DNA of 23,738 nt from a virus. This document shows, piece after piece, positions 7,548 to 14,081 of the stretch. The stretch lies in IMG/VR virus record IMGVR_UViG_3300035698_004408, positions 1 to 23,738 of that record. One strand, 5' to 3'. Position 1 is the first letter of the stretch. Each line of letters starts with the position of its first letter. Below the pieces are notes generated by a model that did no database searches, was not told the DNA's origin, and worked only from the letters and a program-made list of their open reading frames with translations. Made by a program: the position numbers and the translations under genes.

Positions 7548-8239
7548 TGGCAATCAAGCACCTTATCTTCACCGCCGCCGCCACGCTGTACGGTAAGACG
7601 ACGATCGATTCGCTGCCGTGGGGCACCGACGCCGTGACCATCACCGAAGACGCCACGTATCCGGGAGTTTACCCCGCGACCACGGTTCAGCCGTTCATCT
7701 TCCAGCAATTGGGAGCCTCCCCCGACGCTGCCGACACCTTCGTCGGCGATATCCGGTCAGCGTACTACGGCTTCGTCAGCGACGGTGACCTGTACATGGC
7801 TCGCCGATCCCATAACTGGGACTGGCAGTCCGCCAACCTGTCCGACAAGCTAAAGGCGCTTTACTCTGCCACGGACCTGATTGAAAAGTTCAACTTCATC
7901 GGGACCAAGACGGTCAGCACCCAGACGCTGGCGTTCCCCCGGACCCGCACCCTGAGTTCAGGGATTGTCTGCCAAATTGGCGCAACCACCGGCGTCCCGC
8001 CCGAGATCGTGAAGGCCATCTACCTGATCGCGGACGCCCTGCTTGGTGGCCGCGACCCTCAGGCCGACTTCGAAGCCCAGAACGTGAAGGTGGAGACGTT
8101 TGGACCGGTCCGAACCGAATTTGCCACGGATAAGGGCCCGATGCAACACATCGCAAACCTGATCCCCTCGCCGTCCGCTTGGGCCCTGATTCTACCGTTC
8201 CTCGGGATCAGCACCTCGTTTTCGGTGAACAAAGGCTAA
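7547..8239 (+). CDS. Head-tail connector-like protein (DnaT-like family pattern)
   Basis: This 230-residue protein is translationally coupled to the portal gene (TAATG). Its core, FPRTRTLSSG followed by TGVPPEIVKAIYLIADALLGG and VKVETFGPVRTEF, matches a phage family often labelled as putative DnaT-like proteins. In that family a helical domain with an FPR motif and a P-P-E-I-x-x-A helix sits in the head-completion region. Despite the label, the position after the portal favours a connector/adaptor role at the head-tail joint. The N-terminal 80 residues are beta-rich and unfamiliar. A 150-base gap follows before the next gene. I am moderately sure of a virion assembly role and unsure of the precise one. 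Confidence 0.6.
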   Translation: MAIKHLIFTAAATLYGKTTIDSLPWGTDAVTITEDATYPGVYPATTVQPFIFQQLGASPDAADTFVGDIRSAYYGFVSDGDLYMARRSHNWDWQSANLSDKLKALYSATDLIEKFNFIGTKTVSTQTLAFPRTRTLSSGIVCQIGATTGVPPEIVKAIYLIADALLGGRDPQADFEAQNVKVETFGPVRTEFATDKGPMQHIANLIPSPSAWALILPFLGISTSFSVNKG

Positions 8240-8389
8240 AGTCAAGAAAACTTGCCGCAATCTGCGCAAATTACTGAGAATTATCCCCGACAAGTGCTGA
8301 TTCTGAGACATTGTTAAGTGCAGGGATCTCTTTCCCAAAACGATCACTTTTCCCCTGAATAGGGCCGACTGGACGGACTCCAGGTACTC

Positions 8390-9232
8390 TTGACCGAGGC
8401 AGTAAAGTTGAAGATCTCCCATCTCCTGTTGGCAGACCCCCGTTTCATCGCTCGTGACAACGACGGGGCCGACGACAGCGATCAGTCATCCGACGACGTC
8501 GCATCAGATCTTCCCGCGAACGCCAAGTTCACCCCGGAACAGCAAGCACTTGTCAACGATATCGTGGTCAAGCGCGTCAAGAAAGTCCGCTCGCAGTTGG
8601 AACAAACCGAGCGACAGTACGAGTCCCTCCTGCAATCGCAGAACCTCACCGCTCAACAGAAGTCCACCCTCCAGGTCGAACTTGAAAACGTCCAGGCCCA
8701 GCTTCGGACCAAGGATCAACAAACCACCTACGAATCCAAGAAACGGGAGTCGGAGTTTGGCAAGAAATTGGAAGAACTCGGCGTTGAGGCCAAGCGCTAC
8801 CGATCGATGTTCGAGACTCAGACCCGAGACAACGCAATCCTGGCGGCAGCAGGCCACCACGGAGCATACAATCCAGAACAGTTCATTTCGGTCCTCGGTC
8901 CCCGCACAGAGATCGCAGCCGAAACGAATGAACACGGCGAGCAGACCGGTCGCTATGTTCCACGTGTGAAGGTTCAGAAGAGGGCGGAAGACGGCACCGT
9001 CACCGAGGTCTTTGTGACGCCTGATGAGGCGATCGAAGACATGAAGAACGACATTCCCCGCTATGGAAATTTGTTCCGTGGTAATGTCGCAAAAGGAATC
9101 GGCGAAGGAAGCAATTCCAGTTTCGCTGGCAAGGGTCGCGTCGACGTCAGTAAGTTGACCGATGCCGAATACTTTGCCAATCATGACGCCATTAAAAAGC
9201 AGTATGGCATTCGTGATCGTCGCGGATTCTAA
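8390..9232 (+). CDS. Putative capsid scaffolding protein
   Basis: This protein of about 280 residues has a long, highly charged coiled-coil middle (about residues 50-145, QALVNDIVVKRVKKVRSQLE onward), an acidic DDSDQSSDD stretch near the N-terminus, and a short basic end (IKKQYGIRDRRGF). Scaffold proteins directly upstream of a coat gene usually look like this. They fill the prohead and leave or are cleaved before packaging. No ATG serves as start. TTG 8390 is one option. TTG 8408, eight bases after GAGG (8396-8399), is better placed for the ribosome and gives MKISHLLLADPRF. An upstream TAG at 8360 limits the extension. Function is inferred from shape and position. Confidence 0.7.
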   Translation: MTEAVKLKISHLLLADPRFIARDNDGADDSDQSSDDVASDLPANAKFTPEQQALVNDIVVKRVKKVRSQLEQTERQYESLLQSQNLTAQQKSTLQVELENVQAQLRTKDQQTTYESKKRESEFGKKLEELGVEAKRYRSMFETQTRDNAILAAAGHHGAYNPEQFISVLGPRTEIAAETNEHGEQTGRYVPRVKVQKRAEDGTVTEVFVTPDEAIEDMKNDIPRYGNLFRGNVAKGIGEGSNSSFAGKGRVDVSKLTDAEYFANHDAIKKQYGIRDRRGF

Positions 9233-9318
9233 CCCACTCACCGCATCGCGGGAATTTACCGGTTCACCGGGCTCTCTCACTTTCTCTCCCACAACTGTTT
9301 CTTTAGGAAGCCTCCCTC

Positions 9319-10734
9319 ATGTTCTCGATGATTTTCGCAGCGGCTTGCCGCCTGATTGCAAAAGACAACAACAACACCGCCTTGATTCCCGAAGTCTGGA
9401 GCCGCGAAGCTCTTATGACTTTGATGTCGAACACCATCATGGCTCAATTGGTTCACCGTGACTTCAGCAACTTGGTTGCCAGTGAAGGTGACGTTGTCAA
9501 TACCAGCCGCCCCGCCGACTTCGCTGGAAAGCGAAAGACGGACGCTGACAACGTGACTGACCAAGACGCGGTCAGCCCAAACATCCCGGTCCCGTTGGAC
9601 CAACACTTCCACGTCAGCTACATCATCAAAGACGGCGAGCGCAGCAAGGCTCTCCCGGATCTGTTGGAGCGCTACATGGAACCAGCCGCTCGTGAGATCG
9701 CTGAAAAGATTGACCAAGTTCTGTGCGGACAAGTTGCCCGCCTGCAAACTCACCAAGTCGGACAACCCGGTGCAGTCTCTGAACTGAACATCGACGACTA
9801 CATCCTGGACGCTGACGAAAAGCTGAACGACAACCGCGCCCCCAAGTTCGGACGTTACCTGGTTATGTCGAGCCGAGCCAACCGCGCCGCCTTGGGAGCC
9901 GACATTGTTGTCGAAGCAGACAAGCGTGGCGATTCCGGTACCGCCCTGCGAGAAGCAAGCGTGGGTCGAATCTACGGCTTCGATACGTTCATGGACCAAA
10001 ACGTCGCTCACGTCAACCCGAATGACACCGAAGTCGCTCTGGGTGTGACCGACGGTGCCGAAGTCAAGGGCTCGACCGTCATCGAAGCGACGAACGCAAT
10101 CGCCAGCGTCACGAACGCTGGTGGTGAGTACATCACCATCGCTGGTAGCAAGTTCGCCCACCGGATTGCGTCCGCCACCGCCGACACGGCCGCTTCGGAC
10201 ATTACGCTAACGGAAGGTGTCACCCACGACATTCTCTCCGGTGCGGATGTCACGGTCTACATGGCTTGCGACGTCAAGGGTGCATTCGCTTCGGGACACG
10301 CCAAGGAAGTCATCCTGGACGGTTTCGCTGCCAACAAGGGCCCCCAAGTTGGACAGATCGTCACCTTCGGTGTGAGTGCGGCCAGCCACTCGTATACCGT
10401 GATCGCAGTCACCAAGACTTCTACCACTGAGTATTCGGTGCTCTTGGACCGTCCGTTGTCCGCAGCTTTGACCGACAACCAGTTGGCTTTCCCCGGCCCC
10501 GCCGGTAGCCGATCGATCGCCTTCACCCGCGAATCGATCGCCTTGGTCAGCCGCCCCCTGGCATCCGTCCCCGAAGGATCGGGCGCTGCGTCTTACGTCG
10601 CAAGCATGGACGGACTGGCAATGCGCGTCACGATGCAGTACGACTCCAAGGCTCAAGGCACGCGAGTGACCTTCGACGTCTTGTGCGGTGTCGCGATCTT
10701 GGACGAACGTCTGGCTGTCGTCATCAACGGCTAA
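9319..10734 (+). CDS. Major capsid protein, P22 coat-like (HK97 fold)
   Basis: This 471-residue protein starts at ATG 9319, seven bases after AGGAAG (9306-9311). The N-terminal part, MTLMSNTIMAQLVHRDFSN then GDVVNTSRPADFAGKRKT, matches the P22 coat protein family. So does the closing motif, RVTMQYDSKAQGTRVTFDVL then GVAILDERLAVV. Between about residues 230 and 395 is a Thr/Val/Ala-rich beta region, probably an inserted surface domain. The family forms the icosahedral shell. An 86-base non-coding, pyrimidine-rich leader precedes it and a strong terminator follows, which fits a highly expressed gene at the end of a transcript. A P22-type coat in a phage with a tape measure protein is known from other siphoviruses. 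Confidence 0.9.
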   Translation: MFSMIFAAACRLIAKDNNNTALIPEVWSREALMTLMSNTIMAQLVHRDFSNLVASEGDVVNTSRPADFAGKRKTDADNVTDQDAVSPNIPVPLDQHFHVSYIIKDGERSKALPDLLERYMEPAAREIAEKIDQVLCGQVARLQTHQVGQPGAVSELNIDDYILDADEKLNDNRAPKFGRYLVMSSRANRAALGADIVVEADKRGDSGTALREASVGRIYGFDTFMDQNVAHVNPNDTEVALGVTDGAEVKGSTVIEATNAIASVTNAGGEYITIAGSKFAHRIASATADTAASDITLTEGVTHDILSGADVTVYMACDVKGAFASGHAKEVILDGFAANKGPQVGQIVTFGVSAASHSYTVIAVTKTSTTEYSVLLDRPLSAALTDNQLAFPGPAGSRSIAFTRESIALVSRPLASVPEGSGAASYVASMDGLAMRVTMQYDSKAQGTRVTFDVLCGVAILDERLAVVING

Positions 10735-10753
10735 GCCGGAGGTAATGAATTAC

Positions 10754-10784
10754 ACACGAGCTCGGAAACGAGCTCGTGTTCTTT
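10754..10784 (+). terminator. Rho-independent terminator after the coat gene
   Basis: A perfect 11-bp stem (10754-10764 with 10769-10779, ACACGAGCTCG arm) closes on a stable GAAA tetraloop and is followed by TCTTT. It lies 20 bases after the coat gene stop and just before a tRNA-like sequence. Confidence 0.9.
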
Positions 10785-10786
10785 AA

Positions 10787-10859
10787 TGTAGGGTGGAGTA
10801 GCGGTAGCTCAACGGGCTGAGATGGCCTGGAGACGGTGGTTCGAATCCACTCCCTGCAT
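10787..10859 (+). tRNA. tRNA-like gene, atypical anticodon arm
   Basis: Seventy-three bases fold as a cloverleaf. The acceptor stem is TGTAGGG with CCCTGCA (one G-T pair). The D arm is GAGT with GCTC around AGCGGTA. The T arm is GGTGG, TTCGAAT, CCACT. The anticodon stem is CGGGC with GCCTG. With a strict seven-base loop (TGAGATG) the anticodon would be AGA and position 33 would be G, which is abnormal. With a four-bp stem and a nine-base loop, T818 (position 10818) is U33 and the anticodon is GAG. The body resembles bacterial initiator/Met tRNAs more than Leu or Ser tRNAs, and no long variable arm is present. No CCA is encoded. It may be functional, degenerate, or a tRNA mimic. Confidence 0.65.
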
Positions 10860-10882
10860 CTTTTATTCGGTCGACCACAAGG

Positions 10883-11188
10883 ATGGGTGATGACGTGCCA
10901 AGTGACAATTCCTACAGAATCCCCGGCCCCCTGATCATCCTGGTCATGGGCTCCTTGCTCACGGGTGCAATTAGCTTCAACGCATGGGCGGTGGCTGCGG
11001 TATACGCGAGACCGACCGAGGAGCGGGTCACTGAAATGATCGAAGACAAGTCCCAGTTCACGCGGGACCGGTCGATGATCTTGCAAGCACTGAATGACTT
11101 GAAGACTGAGAATATCGAGGTCCGCAAGGCCCTGGAGAAGACGACCGATGAATTATCTCAGTTGAAAATTCTCCTGAAGGCAAGGTAG
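10883..11188 (+). CDS. Small membrane-anchored coiled-coil protein
   Basis: This protein of up to 101 residues has one membrane segment at about 16-40 (LIILVMGSLLTGAISFNAWA and on) and a long charged helix at about 45-101 (DRSMILQALNDLKTENIEVR, KTTDELSQLKILLKAR), likely a coiled coil. ATG 10883 overlaps the only Shine-Dalgarno-like bases (AAGGATGGG). GTG 10895 would be better spaced and would shorten it by four residues. The layout resembles haemolysin XhlA-type or spanin-like lysis accessory proteins, but here it stands between capsid and connector genes, so the role is open. Its TAG is followed directly by the ATG of the next gene. Confidence 0.6.
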   Translation: MGDDVPSDNSYRIPGPLIILVMGSLLTGAISFNAWAVAAVYARPTEERVTEMIEDKSQFTRDRSMILQALNDLKTENIEVRKALEKTTDELSQLKILLKAR

Positions 11189-11629
11189 ATGGAGCCGATT
11201 CGAAACCCGCGAGTGGCCCGATCTCAGAAGCAAGTCTTCTACAACTTCACTCGTCGATACGGCGAGCAAATTGTCCTAAGAAAAGTCCTGTTGAGCGACG
11301 TCGACTACGCCACGGGCAGCCCGACCAGAACCTACACTAGCGTAACGATTAGAAACGCAGTGTACGTCCCGCCGACCGTGGCGCGGAATGTAACCTACAC
11401 CCCCGCGATGATGCAGGCAGTACGCTCCGCCGCGTGGCAGGGTGGCGCCGGTCAGGATATCGAGCACGTTGCGTTCCTCATCTGTGAGCGGGACGTTCGA
11501 GCGTGGGGCGACCTTGACGCGACGCAGTTCATCACGTGGCGAGGTTCTGACTACGAAGTCACCGACGCCCAACACTTTGACGGAGGCGTTGTCGCGACCT
11601 GTAAGGTCGCGAAGGGTTCCCGTACATGA
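11189..11629 (+). CDS. Head-tail connector / head closure-like protein
   Basis: This 146-residue beta-rich protein contains RYGEQIVLRKVLLSDVDYAT, VTIRNAVYVPPTV, HVAFLICERDV and ITWRGSDYEVTDAQHFDGGV. The last motif (W-R-G-x-x-Y-x-V-x-D) is typical of small barrel proteins at the head-tail joint of siphoviruses (head completion/stopper type). It starts directly after the previous TAG and ends in TGA, which is part of an ATGA overlap with the next gene and is itself followed by TAG. Position between coat and tail tube fits a neck role. The name is from pattern and gene order, not from a clear family match. Confidence 0.65.
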   Translation: MEPIRNPRVARSQKQVFYNFTRRYGEQIVLRKVLLSDVDYATGSPTRTYTSVTIRNAVYVPPTVARNVTYTPAMMQAVRSAAWQGGAGQDIEHVAFLICERDVRAWGDLDATQFITWRGSDYEVTDAQHFDGGVVATCKVAKGSRT

Positions 11630-12090
11630 TAGAAACACGACTACCGCGCTGGGTCACTTCAAGCATCGCCCTGCACCTGAAGACCCTCATTGAAGTAACA
11701 CTTGAACTACGATTCTTTGTTGAGGGCGTTGACCGAGAGGAGCGAGATTGGTTCCGCAAGGACTCTGCTGTCCTTCGTGTGAATGGTCCGACTCCCGTCT
11801 TCGGAAGCGGCACGACACGATACAAATTTGAAGCGATGGTTATGTTGACCGACTTGGTCAACGACACCGCGAACGGGTTCCTGAACCACGACCGCCTGGG
11901 CACCATCGCAAACGCATTGAGTAACCCCGTCCCCGTGTTCAGATACGGTGACGGTGACACTCAAGTTGGCTGTCTCGATATTGACCGCAACGCATCTGAT
12001 TTTCTCCGAATTGTGCAGTTTGGGAAACTCGATAAGGACACGGAAGTGGTCCAGGGTGCTGTGATTGTCCGTTACGAGATCTGCTTGTAG
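11626..12090 (+). CDS. Tail terminator/completion-like protein
   Basis: This 154-residue protein is coupled to the preceding gene by an ATGA overlap. It shows mixed alpha/beta sequence, including YKFEAMVMLTDLVNDTANGF, RLGTIANALSNPVPVFRYGD, FLRIVQFGKLDKDTEVVQGA and VIVRYEICL. The closing pattern of an alternating strand ending in R-Y-E is common in small proteins that cap the tail tube and join it to the head. It directly precedes the major tail protein, where such genes normally lie. A 69-base gap follows. I do not recognise a specific family. Confidence 0.6.
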   Translation: MIETRLPRWVTSSIALHLKTLIEVTLELRFFVEGVDREERDWFRKDSAVLRVNGPTPVFGSGTTRYKFEAMVMLTDLVNDTANGFLNHDRLGTIANALSNPVPVFRYGDGDTQVGCLDIDRNASDFLRIVQFGKLDKDTEVVQGAVIVRYEICL

Positions 12091-12159
12091 TACCCTACCG
12101 GCATCGCCGGGTTCTGTGCATCGCCCTATACACCCCCTCCCGATTAGGAAATTGCTACT

Positions 12160-12900
12160 ATGGCAAAGATTCAGTTACGCGATACGAAGATTTATTTGCA
12201 AGACGGCCTGGCCGGTACTGCCGCTGTCAATGACGCTTCTGGCGTTGCCGCCACCGACACGTCTGTAACCCTTGACGCCGTCGCGTTAAATACGGCTGCC
12301 ACCACGACTATCCCAGTCGGTGCCCGATTGACGTTCGCAAGCGATCCCACGATCTACACCGTGACCGCCGTCACCGGTGCGGCACCTTCGACTGCGGTCA
12401 CGTTTACTCCCGCGAAGGTTGCACCCACCGCTCCTGATGACGCGGTCATCACGTTCCTCCCGCAACGGTTGCTCATCAAGATCGGTGAAGGCGACCTGTC
12501 GTGGAGCGAAAGCCGTGAGTTCATCTATGACCGCGACCGCGACGTCCTGGACACCGTGCGACAAGGCCAAGATCAACCCGTGTCGGTTGACCTGTCGTTC
12601 ACGTTTGAATACGTGACCGCTCAGACCGCCCACCCTCCGACCCCTGTTGATGCGTTGAATCGTTTCGGCAACGCCAGTGCCTGGGTATCCAGCTCCTCTG
12701 ACTTGTGCGAACCCTACGCTGTCGACTTGATCGTCATTCACTGCGTCCCGTGCGGAACTGATCAGGATCAAGAGCTCCTGTTCCCCGACTTCCGTTACGA
12801 GTCGTTGGACTACTCGATTGCCGACGCCGCAATCAGCGTCTCGGGACAGTGTAACACGACTCGGATCACTACGGTTCGGTCGGACAACGCAAGCTGCTAA
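12160..12900 (+). CDS. Major tail (tube) protein
   Basis: This 246-residue protein starts at ATG 12160, nine bases after AGGAA (12146-12150). Residues 1-15 (MAKIQLRDTKIYLQD) and the second half (IKIGEGDLSWSESREFIYDR, VDLSFTFEYVT, FRYESLDYSIADAAISVSGQ) fit a tail tube protein made mostly of beta strands. Between about residues 25 and 105 lies a Thr/Val/Ala-rich segment (DTSVTLDAVALNTAATTTIP, IYTVTAVTGAAPSTAVTFTP) that looks like an inserted surface beta-domain and resembles one in the coat protein. A terminator follows directly, as after the coat gene. Position before the chaperone and tape measure genes is the standard one. The protein polymerises into the tail tube. Confidence 0.8.
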   Translation: MAKIQLRDTKIYLQDGLAGTAAVNDASGVAATDTSVTLDAVALNTAATTTIPVGARLTFASDPTIYTVTAVTGAAPSTAVTFTPAKVAPTAPDDAVITFLPQRLLIKIGEGDLSWSESREFIYDRDRDVLDTVRQGQDQPVSVDLSFTFEYVTAQTAHPPTPVDALNRFGNASAWVSSSSDLCEPYAVDLIVIHCVPCGTDQDQELLFPDFRYESLDYSIADAAISVSGQCNTTRITTVRSDNASC

Positions 12901-12910
12901 TCCAGCGAAT

Positions 12911-12950
12911 GAGTGGTGGCGGGTAACGTGCCCGCCACTCTTTTATTTTT
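12911..12950 (+). terminator. Rho-independent terminator after the major tail gene
   Basis: GAGTGGTGGCGGG (12911-12923) pairs with CCCGCCACTC (12931-12940), giving a ten-bp GC-rich stem with a three-base bulge and a TAACGTG loop. It is followed by TTTTATTTTT. It begins ten bases after the stop codon of the tail tube gene. Confidence 0.85.
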
Positions 12951-12977
12951 CTCAAATGCTAACGTGGAGTAAAGCAG

Positions 12978-13436
12978 ATGAAAATTGGTGGAATTACCCC
13001 GACCCGTGCCCAAGATGTACTGGTCCTCCCCCGAACCGACGGCGACCTGATTTTCCGGGCCCATTCGGTTCTCTCGATGGACGAGTTCAACGCTCTCTGT
13101 CCCAAGCCCACGCCCCCGGTCAAGTTGACCAAGAACGGCAAGGAACTACACGTCGACGCTCCCAGCTACTTGCAAGAAGTGGAAACGTGGGCAAGTCGCC
13201 GACACGCTTTCATCTGCATCAAGTCGCTTGAACCTTCCGACATTGAATGGGACACTGTCAAGGCCGAAAAGCCTGCGACGTGGGAAAACTGGATGAAGGA
13301 TCTGGAGACCGCTGGCCTTTGCTCGATCGAAATCCAGCGAGTCCAACAAGTCGTCATCGACGCGAACGCCTTGAACGAGGCCAAGTTGAAAGAGGCTCGC
13401 GAGTCTTTTCTACGTGGTCAGGGGATCAAGGAGTAG
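12978..13436 (+). CDS. Tail assembly chaperone, short form (G-like)
   Basis: This 152-residue protein starts at ATG 12978, eight bases after GGAG (12966-12969). It is rich in charged helices with few beta strands (TWENWMKDLETAGLCSIEIQ, ALNEAKLKEARESFLRGQGI). It lies between the tail tube and tape measure genes, where siphoviruses code a chaperone that coats the tape measure protein during assembly. In lambda this gene (G) is extended by a programmed frameshift into T. Here the -1 frame past its TAG contains a coding-like segment without its own start, so the same arrangement is likely. Confidence 0.75.
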   Translation: MKIGGITPTRAQDVLVLPRTDGDLIFRAHSVLSMDEFNALCPKPTPPVKLTKNGKELHVDAPSYLQEVETWASRRHAFICIKSLEPSDIEWDTVKAEKPATWENWMKDLETAGLCSIEIQRVQQVVIDANALNEAKLKEARESFLRGQGIKE

Positions 13437-13660
13437 GACGAATCCTCTGGCCCCCTCGCAGGACGGTCAACTACGCAATCTGGTCAGCCTGCATCCGAGT
13501 CGGGTGCAGACCGCCAGGTGTCCAGGCAAACTGGGACGACTGTAGCGTACTCACTCAAGCCAGCATCCTTGCATACGATCAGGTGAGATCCCACGATGAG
13601 GTTCCAAGCCAGCCTAAGTCGAATAGCGCTGGATCAACGTCAGCTCGAAGGAATCGATAG
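12978..13660 (+). CDS. Tail assembly chaperone, -1 frameshift product (GT-like)
   Basis: A -1 shift near the end of the short chaperone would avoid its TAG (13434-13436) and continue to a TAG at 13658-13660, giving about 227 residues. The extension reads VGRILWPPRRTVNYAIWSAC and then WDDCSVLTQASILAYDQVRS. The W-x-x-x-x-x-x-x-Q-A-x-x-L-A-Y-D-Q-V-R pattern is typical of the T part of G/GT chaperones. The extension frame has no usable start codon before a late GTG. Candidate slip points are T_TTT_C (13406-13410) and G_GGG_A (13421-13425). Neither is a perfect X XXY YYZ heptamer, so the exact site is uncertain. The end overlaps the next gene by 65 bases. Confidence 0.65.
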
Positions 13661-14081
13661 CTACGTCCAGGAAACCGTAAAAGAGGCTGCGAGGATCTGG
13701 GTCCGCGCGGCTTTGGAGATTATCCCCTCCTGGTCAGGTGCCTCGCGTGCAACCTTGCAATCACTTGCAGCCGCTGTTGGAGAGCACGTCAGCATTGACC
13801 TGGCGACCGACGCTCCTGATCGGATCTCGCTGGGTAGACTGTCCAGCAGAGGTGGCGTCACGAAGAACGGACAAGGGTCTTGGGAGTTCTACTATGAGAC
13901 CCAGCTCCGCTATCTCACGGCAAACGAAACGACTACCGTAGCGCCCCGCACAGAGGGGCTCCGTGGGAAGCTCAGACAGCCGACCCCGTACAACTTCCGA
14001 GAAGCCGGTAACGCAGCCGTGCGGGCGTACCTGGCGACTATTCAATTCCCTGTTATCCAACTGATTGGATCAGATCTTTAG
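13596..14081 (+). CDS. Minor tail protein (possible HK97 gp10-like fold)
   Basis: This 161-residue protein starts at ATG 13596, inside the predicted frameshift extension of the chaperone. A helix at the start (GIDSYVQETVKEAARIWVRA) is followed by IPSWSGASRATLQSLAAAVG and a final LRQPTPYNFREAGNAAVRAY. The sequence of helix, P-x-x-(S/T)-G-x-x-R-x-x-L motif, strands and a closing helix recalls HK97 gp10-like minor tail proteins, which complete the tail or neck. It is normally found nearer the connector genes, so its place between chaperone and tape measure is slightly unusual. Its TAG is directly followed by the tape measure ATG. Assignment is tentative. Confidence 0.55.
   Translation: MRFQASLSRIALDQRQLEGIDSYVQETVKEAARIWVRAALEIIPSWSGASRATLQSLAAAVGEHVSIDLATDAPDRISLGRLSSRGGVTKNGQGSWEFYYETQLRYLTANETTTVAPRTEGLRGKLRQPTPYNFREAGNAAVRAYLATIQFPVIQLIGSDL

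Noticed and set aside
8240-8389. Promoter or structured RNA in the 150-base gap before the scaffold-like gene
   Set aside because: TTGCCG and GAATTAT could be read as promoter boxes but the spacing is poor, and the small hairpins (for example GGGATCTCTTTCCC) are too weak to call.
8504-9292. Minus-strand open frame of 262 codons opposite the scaffold-like gene
   Set aside because: The plus-strand frame has the expected coiled-coil scaffold pattern and position; the antisense product shows no motif.
9277-10161. Long minus-strand open frame of 294 codons opposite the coat gene
   Set aside because: It mirrors a clear P22-type coat gene, has no recognisable domain, and such antisense frames are common opposite GC-rich genes with RNY codon bias.
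12091-12130. CCGGCATCGCCGG hairpin as a terminator before the major tail gene
   Set aside because: The stem is only five base pairs and no T-tract follows.
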